NCBI GenBank assembly: GCA_004802705.1
Contig: SGPL01000341.1
Location: 1-37,458, forward strand
DNA: 37,458 nucleotides
Reading direction: 5' to 3'
DNA from: Bondarzewia mesenterica
Taxonomy: Eukaryota; Basidiomycota; Agaricomycetes; Russulales; Bondarzewiaceae
Part shown: piece after piece, positions 1 to 11,632 of the stretch
Layout of the letters: every line of letters begins with the position of its first letter
Position numbering within the stretch: position 1 is the stretch's first letter
Notes under the pieces: generated by a model
What the model was told of the DNA's origin: nothing
Databases searched by the model: none
What the model saw: the letters and a program-made list of their open reading frames with translations, nothing else
Position numbers and translations under genes: made by a program

Positions 1-3
1 ATT

Positions 4-30
4 TTTGAATTATTTGATATTTGAATTATT
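4..30. repeat. Short direct repeat, two copies of an 11-mer
   Basis: TTTGAATTATT occurs at 4-14 and again at 20-30, a 16-bp period, in AT-rich DNA at the left edge of the window. It may continue outside the window. Confidence 0.5.
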
Positions 31-189
31 ATGGTCTGATATCCCAAAAATGGAAGGAGCGTCTGCTACCCGTCCGATCATGCTGAACGTGTGAAGCTGA
101 GATAAAGGTCAACGAAATTGGCACGGAGCTGAAAGCGGCTGATTTGGCACCGTGATCGCCTGGGAAATTTTACCAACATCCTGAACGAG

Positions 190-206
190 TTTGGCATAGT
201 GCCAAA
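190..206. repeat. Perfect 7-bp inverted repeat with 3-nt loop
   Basis: TTTGGCA (190-196), TAG, TGCCAAA (200-206). It lies 55 nt beyond the stop codon of the minus-strand transposase-like gene, so it would form a small hairpin in its 3' flank. It has no T-run like a bacterial terminator, and any function is unknown. Confidence 0.5.
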
Positions 207-260
207 ATGAGTCAACTTGGGTAAATCCTGAAGAAGGGCCCAGCGGTGTAGATAATCTGT

Positions 261-3200
261 TTACCGTCTCGCGCTTTTCCTGTGCCGCTCCTGCACCACC
301 GACGACTCCGCCCGATCTCTCTTCAATTGCTCAACAACATCACTGCCGGGGATCTGATTGTCCCCTCGCCACTTCTGTGTTACTTCTTTCTCCACACCCA
401 TTGCACTTTCCTCGGCTGTGGAAATGAACATATCGACAAGGAGCTGACCGGGGATTTCTGGCATGGTTCCGTCTTCGGATGCATGCTCCCTCGCAAGATG
501 AAGCATTGTGTTATACTTCCAGATAGTACGAGGCTGGCCAGACTGAGTTAGTGGGCAGAGCGGGCAGTGAATGGGCACATTGGTGCATGGTGAGTTCTTC
601 GTCGACTTAACAGCCATTCCGTACACCATTGACTCATAATGATAGCGGCAGCTTGATGAAATCGTTTTTTTTGGTCCCTTTCACAGATAGCTGTGTAATG
701 CAGCCATCCCACCCACACCAGCCACAGGGATCAATCCCGACCTGTGCAGTGCATGGTGTTAAAGACACCTGGTTAGTGCCCACACTCCGCAGTGCTAATT
801 TGTGAGTCACTTCCATACCATTTGATTAAGCCCTGCTTCCGGAATTTTTCGATGTGCTAAGATAATGTGCTCGCCGATATGATTCCGCATTTGTGGGAGG
901 AGGAGAGACTTGTTACACAGGTAGCATGGAATGGATGTGTTTGGTGTTGCTTTCTTCACTGTCAGATGTGCCGGGATGTCGACAACAACCAGAGACTCAT
1001 CGCCTGGAATACGAGATTATTTCACTATGACCCACTCATCGCTGAATCAAGAACTTACCATCTGCATTCTGATAAGGTAAGCTTGATGTTGCCGTGAGTG
1101 CGACAACCTGTTCGAAATTGTTGATAATGTCTTCGGACTCAGGACTCAGGCTATCCCATGCATAATCCAACACCTCCTGTAATTGCTCACTCGACAACTT
1201 CCAAGTTAGCTTACATGTGGGTGAGTCCTTCTGAATCATCCATAATCAGCTTTTGCTACTTGAATATAAGAAAATAACCCTACTGTTGTCTGTGCAGACG
1301 CACTTTCTGAGGGATCTTGTGTTTGTGGCACCAGAGTAGGACCGAGTGGGTGCACGAGATGTCCAGGAATGGACACAACAAATTGACGGTGAGTAAGGCG
1401 ATCATCTTCAGAACGTGCTTTAAATCGAATGTATTGACCCGTCCATTCCCAGCTATCGGACTCAGTTGCCCCACCAGCTACATGCCTCATCTCCAGGATT
1501 TGCGCATTGACATTCAGGTGTGAATTGGACCGCTCGAGCTCTTCTATGTCAATTGAGGTATGTCGGGTTTTTGATCCATTCACCCCTTCGCGCTCGAAGC
1601 TGAGAATCTTGAAGATGGCCAGACATACAGTCTCTTCATTGTGAACAATCACACCAACGATATCTCCGACATGGCATAGGTCATCGCTCGTCAGATCGGC
1701 TGAATTCCAGTCATTCGGCTTATGGAGATCTTTGACGGTGACACCATGCGCCCTAAGCGTGCGCATGGTGACTTTGCGCGCTCGCTTTGAGGTGAGGTAT
1801 GGCATGACAATTGATGCTTTCAAAAATTTCTTCCCATCCATGATGAGGAACTTGTCAACCTGTTCTGATACAGCACCCTCCTCGATGTCCTCCACCGTAT
1901 CTGGAAGGAAGTCTTCGATGCCCATACCTTCAGGTATGTCATCATTGTAGTCACCACTCTCAGCCGCCTCTGAGTTTGCATCATCACCTAGGTCAACACC
2001 GCCATCTTCAACTTCATTCACGACTTCTCCTTCTACATCGCTATTTTGACGGTGCATCACAATGGGTGTGGACGGTGGGGTAAATGAGGCCGCAATGGGT
2101 ATGGGCAGTGAAGTGAATGTGGCTGCAGAGGGTGTGGACAGCGAGATAGATGTTGCTGCAGATAGTATGGGCGACGTAGTCTCTGTGAAAACCTCTGACT
2201 CAGTTCGTGCATCATCCACAGTAACCCTTACACCAATATATTGACCTTCAGGACGTAGGAGATCGTGTTCTGGATGGCTGAAAAATTCCTCGAAGTCGAT
2301 CCTTCTCTCACCGCTAAAAAACTCCTCGAGAATATCGTTCGCCCGCTTTGATCCTTGGGTGAATTGAACTGCGAGTTCAACATTGCCAACACATACATCT
2401 CCGATCCATGACTTGGGATTGACATGGTCAACACCCATGGCATCCTTGAGGCTGAGTCGTCGATGTCCGCGATCCAGTTCGGGATTCCGCTCGAAGGTTG
2501 CCTCTACGATAGCACCAATGCTCAGCTTCTCGACGAGCTGTAAGGCATCGAAGTTGCGAGAGTGGTCTTGAGTTCGACAATTGGAGAAGACAGCTTCCAA
2601 TCGATCCGTACCCTCCATCATGATGTAGAATAATAAAAGAGGACTGAGAATTTGGAGCCGAGCAGTGATAAAAATGATATTCTTTATGATAGACTGTGAA
2701 TCTGCATAAAGCACACTAGTCATAAAAGCCGTGCCGTGTTTGCAGTACATGGCCATAATAAGATGTGCATATGTCGAAAGTGATTGAATCTGGTCGGAAA
2801 GGCTCATATCAATACTGATGAATGGAAGTACAAAAAAACTCATAATTCGGGCAACAAAGGTGATGGCACAGCGTCGTTTAGCCTCTGCAGGCAGGAGAGG
2901 GAGAGGAAGCCTATCAAGTTTTAGCAGATCCTGGATGAGATTGACTGCCTTTGGTACGTTCTGCTTGTCCGCCGGGTTGAGAAGCTCACGAGCTTTCTCC
3001 GCATCCATTCCCGGAAGGTCTTGAAGGTGACGGTAGATATCATCCACGCTGATATTCACATCACCAACCATAATACCAAGGGGATTGCGGAGAAGGGTTG
3101 CAAATCCTGGAGGAACTATCAGTTAAGTATTAAAATAGCAGAACGATGACCGGACGAATGACAACTCACGTTTAATTACATGCTTGGGATCACAAGTTCC

Positions 3201-5217
3201 GACAACTCCATCTCGTCCGGTAAGTAAATTCAACCCTGGCATTCCCTGCAGCTGATGCCCGAGGTCAAAAGTGGGATTCACGGACTCACGCATGCAAAGC
3301 TGAAATTTTGCAACGCGAAATGATGCCTCGCCATCGCTAGCAAGTGCCCAGATAGGTCCGTGAAGTGCTTGACCGTACTGATGCTGTTTCCAGCAGTCAA
3401 GCACAGTTGAAAGCCAGGCAGCCAGTTCTGGACCCTTCTCAGTCTTGCATGAAGGTGACATGACGATAGGAACAGGAGTATAATGGTCATCACGAGCATA
3501 TGGAGCGATCGCGACAACTGTGCCATCTTTGCCATAACAGCACGATGTCTTCCCCGATGCATCACCATGAAGAGCCTTCTCCACTGCTCGCACCGCTTCA
3601 ATACTAGTTACATGTGGGTCTACGTTATGCGAGTGCTCTCGACAGATCCCGACAATGCAGTTCTGTGGTGCCAAAAAGTGGCATCGCTCCTCAAGAGCAA
3701 CACCATCGATCATGACTTCGAGGCCGGGCAAGATGCCAGAAGACGGAGAAGGTGGTGGTGGTTTCACATCGGGATGAAGAAATGCTGTAATATTCGCATT
3801 AATCTCCTTCCGAGATGGGATCGACACAGATGACAAAAGATGAGGAATTTTGACATTTTGCTGAACCGTAGAAAGAGATGCAAAGCGGTGTGATTTGTGT
3901 AGTGCATATAAAAGACGTGGCCCTCCAAGAGCCTTGGCAAGGAATGCCACATCAAGATCACGATTCGAGAAATGCCCACGAGGAGAGTAGATCCCGGCGA
4001 TTGCTCGCTCGAGTTGGTTGAGGACTTTCTGAAGGCTTGTGCCACGGCGCAACACGACAGTGAGTAATCGACGTAGACCGGCGATGTCGTTCCTCGAAAG
4101 AAGTATAGTGATGCGCTGATGATCATTGATCCTCCGACGCATAGTCGACATTTTCCTATTCATGTTCTGATGCTGAATGCCAGATAGCTAATCAGCATTG
4201 TGAGATCAATTAGAAATTAGTGGACATACTTTTAGAGTGAGCTTTCGAAGACGACTGGAAAGGTCGACAGTATGAGCATGAAGCTGCACCTGTGTGAGGT
4301 ATTCCCAAGCCATGTTGGGACGTGCACGAGCGGCACGAGTGAGAAATGTCTGGAAGCGTGGAGATGAAGAGATTACTCGACATGCATCACATGATAAATC
4401 ATTTCGAGTAGCAAATACTGCACAGCGCGTAGAACGAAGGCGAATCCAAGACTTGTTTTCGAAACCAATGGGTTCCCAGGACCAGTCTCGGGCATCGTGC
4501 TGATGATATGGATAGGTAGACCAGACAGATCCAGGTGTCCATTCGACTAAGGAGCCCTTGCACTCTCCAAAGTGCCCTGACACGTTCGGACTTGGAGATT
4601 CGGATCGCTCGCTGAAGTCATCTGAGCGCCGCGCGAGCTCCTCGATATCGTCCGTTGGCAGAAACTCTAGGTATCGTGTTTGAGCATGCAACAATTGCTG
4701 GTGCTGAGATGGAGGGGTTGAAGTGGGAGATGAGGTAGACAGCGGTGTAGAAGGAATGTGAGGTGTCCGTGTCCGAGCGGGATCTTGTAAAGGCTCGGGA
4801 TCGACGTTATATGAGGTTGGATGGACCGGCAAGGATGTAGATGATAAAGATGTGGGCATTGGGGTGGATGATTTCGATGAGATTGGGGTAGGACACTTTA
4901 TATGAGTTCTGTTAGTGCGAAACTACTAAGTATGCAGTGAGAAAGCATAGACGAACCATTGATTGACGAGCAGCTCGGGCAGCATCAAGTTCTTGTCGTC
5001 TCTGGAGTGCCTTGACAGCATCTCGACACTTCTTCGAATTGCGATGCTGAACGAATGGAGTCTCTGAGGCGTTCTTCGTCAAAGTGATTGATGCAGCGCA
5101 AAGATCACACACAACCTGATATTGTCCTGTAGTGGGGTCGAGAATAGCATCAAGATTCATTTGACTGCCATCTGTAAAAGTAGCCGTAACAACGGTATTT
5201 GATGGTCGTGCATCCAT
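261..5217 (-). CDS. Multi-zinc-finger P-element/THAP9-like transposase-family protein (one frameshift)
   Basis: Seven exons read on the minus strand: 5217-4957, 4895-4230, 4172-3170, 3106-1284, 1230-1059, 1003-819 and 741-261. All junctions are GT-AG and in phase, giving about 1,530 codons. Exon 1 has a BED-like C-x2-C...H...C finger (CDLC, then a His and Cys). Exon 3 has MIDGVALE and then ASDGEASFR; the exon 3/4 junction gives DPKHVIKR. Exon 4 has GTDRLEAVFSNCR. The order Asp, Asp-Gly, D-x-x-H-x-x-K and LE-x-x-F-x-x-x-R matches the RNase-H-like core of P-element/THAP9 transposases. Exons 6 and 7 add CYLCN...HIGEH, PCGWCGWDGC and CPLC...HLAREH fingers. From memory, this architecture is a multicopy family in agaricomycetes. 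The transposase reading is inference from motif order; no terminal inverted repeats were found, and the left flank is cut by the window. The frame breaks in an A8 run at 665-672. It could be a mobile element or a domesticated host gene. Confidence 0.7.
665..672 (-). other. A8 homopolymer frameshift in the transposase-like gene
   Basis: The minus-strand exon 7 reads the finger PCGWCGWDGC, then meets eight A residues. After them the family continuation (a Ser-Ser-Cys...His-Tyr motif followed by the CPLC finger) lies one frame over and stays open to the stop at 261. Seven A residues would keep one frame. A homopolymer miscount in the assembly is the simplest explanation; a real one-base insertion would truncate the C-terminal fingers. 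Confidence 0.75.
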
Positions 5218-6784
5218 GGAGAGCTAGTCGGGCATTGGAGAAAGCGGAACGAAGAGTAGAACGCGAGACGAGTAGTAGATGCTGGAGAGATTGATAACGA
5301 TACGATCTGATACGATACACACACAATCAGATCAGATTGATAGAGATTGAATAATCCTCTGGTTGTCTTTTTTGTCGTTTATAGCTCTTGCACATTATTC
5401 TACCCAAAACTAAACACATGGGACACAAGCACTGGTATATACAATAGATGTACATGACTCAGTTGAGAGATTTTCGGTGGTGAAAAGTGGTGAAGTGAGA
5501 GTTGGGCGAAAAGCTCTCTGCGAGTTCTGATCAAGGACCCCGATCACCAAACTACACACACCCATAGTAGGGTTGTAGTCAGATCTCGCGCGACTGGTTG
5601 CCCCCTGGCGTGTTCAAACTCTGAAATTTGAAACATGGTAGGTAGACAAACGCTCTATTATCCTTAGAGATTGGATGATCTTCCACATCGTCAGAAGTGG
5701 CTTTCCAAATCGTAAGTACTGATTTGAAGTACGGTTCAGCTAACTTAGCTGCCAGTGACGATAGGCCTGGACATTTTCCTCCTCACATCATGTTATCATT
5801 AACTTGTATGGCCGTTTAATAACTAGCTCTAAGTACGCGTGGATGTTCGTTCGTTCATCGCACTGATCTCAGTCAGCTTCCACTGCCCTTATCTCCTCTT
5901 GATCTGGTTTCCAGGGCCAATATAACTTAGGAAAATTGTACATCTTCTACATGCACGTCCAGGACGAATATTCACGCCGCTGCGACCACCATCATCACAA
6001 GGCGGCCTGATTTTGCCTTGAAATAACAACTCGTATGGCAGCGGAACGCAATGGTCGGCATTGTGCCCATCATGCTTTTCGTCCCCAGTCACCCAGAGTG
6101 TTCAACTTCACATAGAGTCACAGTCCGACTTGACCCCGATCGTGCGTTTATTTTTCCGACGTTCTCTAATAAGTCAGCGAGCTGAAAGCACGATTGTCCA
6201 GCTATTCCGTTATTCAAATGACCAAAGGAAATGAGTAAGTATATTCCAGAACAGCCACGTAGCAAGCTGGTAGGATTCGGAGGAAATAGTACTCGAGCCG
6301 TCCCCCGTACATTTCCTGTGACCATGTGCCATGAGCATTCGGATGCGACATCACATTTATCTGGTCATGAGTCCTAATACCTCCAGGGGAGCTCTGCTCG
6401 TCAATTTTTTGCTGGCACTCATTCCGTACTTTCTAAATGACAGGCTCTCTACTCGAAAAAACACGGTCTCCGTACATGTTGGAATGCATCAACTTGAACT
6501 ATTCACTCAGCCATTCAGCTCCCCCCTCTACTAGACGCGACTACAACATTGCGGCACCTGCGTCTTCCATGCGACGGCCCGTTCACGTTATTATTTTCCG
6601 TTCGTCTAACGACGCCCGTCCTAAGTGAGCATACTGATGGGGATTTCTTCATTATGAAAACAAACACCGCGGCGTCGTAGAAGTTACAGGCGGTGTATAA
6701 GAGGTGGGTGGAAAACTCGTCTTTTCACTCACTTCTCCAACGGCCAACTCAATAACTCACACTCAATTCTTCATACTCGCTGCA
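5218..6784. other. Intergenic region between transposase-like gene and polygalacturonase
   Basis: This holds the upstream region of the minus-strand gene (with short GATACGAT and AGATCAGAT repeats around 5290-5350) and, at its right end, the polygalacturonase promoter. Open frames here are short, lack family features and overlap on both strands. I see no gene and no clear inverted partner for the left flank. Confidence 0.5.
6696..6701 (+). promoter_or_regulatory. Probable TATA box of the polygalacturonase gene
   Basis: TATAAG lies 84-89 nt upstream of the start codon at 6785, in the normal position for a fungal core promoter with a short pyrimidine-rich leader. Confidence 0.5.
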
Positions 6785-8704
6785 ATGGGCCTTGGCGCTA
6801 TCAAGTTTGCTCTCTTTCTCTCCGCCCATGGAATTTCCTCCACGTTCGCCAGTCCAACAAAGAGATGCACAGGATCCATCTCTTCCTTGGATGATGTTGC
6901 AAGCGCTGTCAAATGCACGACCGTCAATATCAATGCATTCACCTCCCTGCTGGAAAAGTGTTTAATCTCGACCTCGCAGACAAGATGACCGTCAACATGC
7001 GTAAGCACCCTCTTCACGCCATTGTAAACATTCGACGTACATGCCTTAGAACTGAGTCCGTGTCTGCAGTTGGTGATGTTACGTTTGGCAATAAGACTGG
7101 GCCAGCGTCTCTGTTCCAAATCACGTATGTCCCTCAGAATTTTCGTTGGCAGTGCTTCACTTCCTCTGGACGTTTACTTCCTTTTTTTCAGTGGAAATTC
7201 TATCACTTGTAAGTTGATCTGTACATCTATACATCTTAGTGGTATAGTTGAGGTCTACAATTTTCAATAGTCAGTGGCAACGGTCACACCTTCGATGGTA
7301 ATGGTCCATTCAACTGGGTAAGTCATCTCTCCCATTATGCTCTGTTCTTTACATCTCATCCTTGACAGGATGGCCAAGGGACGGACGGAGGATTCACAAA
7401 GCCGCACCCTTTGATGAAGTATATACCAGTCAATTGTTATCATCTGTTCGAACTCCGAACTTTTGCCTTCAGGATCAAGATTTCTGGCTCCTGGAACGTA
7501 CGTATCTCGCTCTTCTGCTGTAGCTCTCGGAGTTTGATTAACAATGCTTTCGAAACTCACAGAATGTCAAGGTCCTCAACTCACCCGCTCAAACCTACAG
7601 TATCTCGTATCCTGGTCCGCTCGTCATGTCGAAGTTGACCATCGATGACTGTGCGTACCACTTGGTATTTTTTATCATGTAAACTGACAAGTTCTGCATT
7701 TCCATCGGGTATCTAGCTGCTGATGATGCAGCGAACTCTGCGAGTAATGGAAGGGCGGCCGGACCTAATACCGATGGTTTTGACGCCAGTACTACCAACT
7801 TGACCATCGAGAATAGCTTTGTCCCTTATAAATTTTGGCATGGTAATGCATTATGCGAACAACGTGAACAGTACGATACGCAACCAAGATGACTGTATTG
7901 CCATCAACAAGGGTTCAAACATCGCCTTCAAGGATAATACTTGCACCGGCGGACACGGCATATCCATCGCGAGTTTTTTTCTCGACTGGTTTGCCAACTT
8001 GGCAGGGAAGCTGACAATACTGCATCAGGGATCCATCTCAACTGGCGCCACCGTCTCCGGCATCCTCATCTCTGGAAATACCATTACGAACAGATAAGCA
8101 CGCCGCTTACGCTTTTCCCCAAAAAATGCGCTTAAGAGCCGTGCTACCAGCGACCAAGCTCTCCGCATCAAAACTAATGCCAGTGCAACAGATGCTTCAG
8201 TCAATAATGTCACCTACACCGGAAACAAAGGCCGCGGTCATCGTCGCTTCGGTATCATCACAGGTGCGTGTACTTCTCCCTCTCCATAAGTTTCTTCTCC
8301 GATGCTGATGCTTTTGTGCACAGAGTTACCCTTCAACTCTCGGGACCCCTGGAACAGGCGTGGCCATCTCCGTAAGCGAAAAAATAACTTACATTTCTAT
8401 AGTGCTCTCATCCGCGGACGACTGATTTTTCCTTCTGTGTGCTGTCATAGGACATCAACTTCACGGGAGGTGAGACCTCGCCGACCGTGAACTCGGGTGC
8501 GAAGCGCGTTGCGGCCAAATGTGGCTCTGGTACTTGCAGTGGTGAACACACCTTTTCTTTCGTCTAGGCCATAACGTCGGATTTGGGGTGAGACTGGTGT
8601 ATTCTGCTTGATTTTTAGACACATGGTACTGGTCCTCGCTCAAGGTCAGCGGTGGTTCCACAGGTTCGACCAAGAACTGCGACGTTAAGAACTTCAGTCA
8701 GTAA
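6785..8704 (+). pseudogene. Endo-polygalacturonase (GH28), degenerate
   Basis: A secreted pectin-degrading enzyme that would hydrolyse alpha-1,4-galacturonan outside the cell. Exons by family alignment: 6785-7000, 7070-7124, 7192-7208, 7271-7317, 7369-7418, 7473-7497, 7563-7650, 7717-7816, 7872-7974, 8029-8093, 8151-8263, about 8322-8371, 8451-8541 and 8619-8704. The start gives a hydrophobic signal peptide ending near ASPTKR. All four GH28 signatures are present: NTDGFD (in PNTD rather than the usual HNTD), QDDC, GGHGIS and RIK. The C-terminal Cys pair (CGSGTC) and the natural stop are there. Defects: a one-base loss near 6941-6946; three successive introns (7817-7871, 7975-8028, 8094-8150) whose donor +1 base is C, T and A; and a two-base phase mismatch across the intron starting at 8264. 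With so many independent lesions a pseudogene is likelier than sequence error. GH28 identity is very secure. Confidence 0.85.
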
Positions 8705-10672
8705 AATCATTCGTCGCTTACCTATTCTACCAGTTCCGTCGATGGAGAAAGGAGGGCACATAGTGAATAGACTGGAGAATTGGGTCGATAATCTTTGTTC
8801 CTCCGTCTTTACTTGTCTTCTCTTGTCTTAAGTATCAATGTCAGAAAACCAGCTTTAATTGAAGTGGCAGGGCAGAGNCTGAATACGCTTGATTTTAAAT
8901 TGCTTCAAGGGCTCGTGTCAGATCCAGTTTTGGTCGAGATGACCATATATGAATCATCTCATGCCTTTCGCTCGGACTTGAAAAAGCAAATTCTAATGTC
9001 CGTCCACTGACCCGGTATGGGCTTCATTGGGGTTGAGGCCAGGTATATTCCTGTGCATGCCGTGCACGAATAAAATATCAAATCGGACTGACCTAAACTT
9101 CACGCGTCGCAAGACAGCACGATGACTTCAGAGGCATTTTGGACGAAAGTGAGCAGGATCGATGCATTTGGAAAAAATAAATACGGATACACCAGGATAA
9201 GAAAGGAGAGGTCACACCTGATTGAATCATGGATAACCCTTCGGGATCACGTAGAAGCGCAAAGGTACTTACTTACAGGCCAAACTCGTGGTGAAACTGA
9301 CACAGCCATTGGGCAAGAACGCAATGCTAGTATGTCCATGGAAGCTACCGTCTTCTCAAGTTCGTCCTCGGAGCCATGACAGGAATTGTCAGGGACCGGC
9401 GACGGCGTCCCCAACGGGGCCGTACGAGCCTCCTCAGCTGACCAGATCGAATAAGATGTGAAGAGAAAGAAGACGCGCCAGAAATTCGAAGGGGGAATAG
9501 TGGCCCTGGATGCTTTGATTATTCGTCATGAAGCAAAGGGATGACTCACTGAAGGCAGACGTCGAAGAAACGCGATCCGACCCTGCGCTACCGATGCCGA
9601 ATGCGAAGGAGAAAGCAGAAGGTCGACATACTAATTATAACAAATTAATGACAGGAAGAAAGAAAAAGAAATGTTTGTACGTAGATGAAATCCTTCGTCT
9701 CGAAGCATCAAATATCCCTGAAACCAAATGGGTGGTGCGATTGCTCGGACGCGGTCGTGATATTGCAATAGCTCGGCCTCTGCCCGCTACCTGAGCAGAG
9801 TGACCAGATGATCAAAGGACGAGGAGCCCAGCAAAAGGGCACAGCATCCATTGGATGGAAGCTCCACCAATCAGTTTTCGTCCTCGGATCACAACAGCGA
9901 AATAAAACCTCCTCCTTCTACGAAAAAAGAAGGGGAACCAAGTTGCAAATACCACACTGGATTTGCATGATCGTAGCCTCGTAGCATGGCAGCGCACAGC
10001 GCATCACCGTTGACGACGTATCCCGCAGACTCGGAACCGATTGAGTGAGACAGCCTAAAGAGACTTTGACAGCTAAGAGAGCGTCCCTTCGTCTGGAAGC
10101 TGGAAGCTCTAAGCGAGCAGCTGAACCNTTATGGAATGGCGCTTGGAATCCACCGAGTTGGCCGCAAACGTGTACGTTACACGCACNCAGAGATGGATGC
10201 ATGACCAAGACAAAGTCCGAGGATCGTTTGTCGATCTGTCATGAGCCTTATCGCAAGCGACAAGTTTGGATACAGCTGCTCTCCCTGCTCAAAGGACGTT
10301 TGTATAGGTGTGAANACCATAATTCCGAGGCCTACTATTCGCCTAGAAGTCAGTGCTGAAATGAAAGCCAAGGGAAAAATCACCGACGTGGCCTGTGCTC
10401 ACCCTCGGATACTGGCTCTCAACAGGCAATGTTCGGCGTTCATATCCGTTGGAACGTTGCTGNGGCGCCTCGTTATCACTGAATNAATGGATTGTGGTAC
10501 ATGCACCAAGGAGGAGAGCAAAAGNTAACTTCCAACTTCGCTGAGAACCGCGAACAGATCCTTGTTTTGATCACGTGAACAGTCGCGTTGCATTCAATGG
10601 ACGCGTTTTCTTCGTTATGCCTTAGCNCTCAGCGCTCAGCATCTAAACATCACCAGACNGTCATCTTGCANA
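8705..10672. other. Intergenic region without a supported gene
   Basis: About 2 kb between the polygalacturonase stop and MIS12. Open frames of 60-104 codons exist (for example 9122-9379 and 9528-9794, +) but they show no family motif, no convincing splice links and no signal peptide. Isolated N bases begin at 8878. The last few hundred bases must hold the MIS12 promoter. Confidence 0.45.
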
Positions 10673-11632
10673 ATGGAGGCAACAACTTCAACTGCGGANC
10701 CTCCTCAAACCGTCGCAGCTTCATCCGTCCCCTCCGTCCTCCTCCCGGAACTGCTCGCGTTTACCCCTCATTTCCTCCTTGACGACATTATCAACAGCGC
10801 GAACGATGTTGTCGGACGCGCTGTNGACGCGATTGAGACTTTCCTCCTCAGGTGGGTTGAAGAACAGAAACCCGATGGCGCATGGGAGAACACGGCCGAG
10901 CTCGAGCAGGGACTCGTCTCGTTCCAGACGCTGCTGGAGTTTCACACGGATATTGCGTTTGATTTTTTCGAGGCGTGGTCGCTGAGAAATATATTCAANG
11001 TTCCGGAGGATTTTGAGCTTGTTGTACCGCACCAGGAGGGGTTNGATCTAGATTCGGCCCAAGGGGGGACCGAGGGGAAGGAGAAAGAGANGGAGAAAGA
11101 GTTGATGGATGAAATCGAGGGACTGAGAAANCAGGTCGATAATGTACGTGCCCGTCCCCTACGTTGAAAGTCTGACTATGGCCCACGAAATTTATCGCAA
11201 ATCTTGTAGCAACGTCGCCTCAAACGGCTTTACACTCGCGCAGTCCACAAATCGAGTCTNCAAGCCGCGCGCTCCCAACATCGCCTCCGACGTCTCTCCT
11301 TCCTACAGCCCCTGGCGACCGATGTCCCCGAGCACATTTCGGCGCTCTTCACCGCCATTCAAAACATCGACCCCCTCGACCTCTCACGTGCCGAGATCGC
11401 ACCGCCGGACCCAGCGAAGAGACTATGGGAGACGGGTATGGCAGGGTATACAGCTTGGGCTATTGCGCAGTTGCTCGAGCGCGCACGAAGAATGGACGCT
11501 GGGGAGGGAAGTGCGAATGAAGGTGAGGGGAGTGTCGTGGCTTCTACATTGATGGAGAAAGCGAATGCAGTCGGCAGGCTGGAGGATGTCAAGCAGGCAG
11601 TGGAGGTATTGCAGAGTCTAGTACCTGATTAG
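10673..11632 (+). CDS. MIS12: Kinetochore protein Mis12/Mtw1
   Basis: Subunit of the MIND/Mis12 complex, which links centromeric chromatin (CENP-C side) to the outer kinetochore (Ndc80/KNL1 side) in mitosis. Two exons, 10673-11143 and 11210-11632, are joined in phase 0 by a 66-nt GT-AG intron and give 297 residues, a usual size. The N-terminal half has the conserved Mis12 block: LLPELLAFTP, FLLDDIINSAND, EQGLVSFQTLLE, HTDIAFDFFEAWSLRNIF and the VPHQEG segment. The C-terminal half is basic and helical (QRRLKRLYTRAV), as expected for the coiled-coil rod. Seven N bases lie in the coding exons, six of them at third codon positions. The ATG at 10673 begins right before the conserved domain. Neighbours are unrelated functionally; VPS29 converges on its 3' end. 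Confidence 0.93.

Noticed and set aside
1..5700. Terminal inverted repeats for the transposase-like gene
   Set aside because: Compared the 1-260 and 5220-5700 flanks in opposite orientation by eye; only very short matches, none convincing.
9122..9794. Two + strand open frames (85 and 88 codons) with ordinary amino-acid composition
   Set aside because: No domain, no splice signals linking them, and no conserved neighbours; length is within chance for this base composition.
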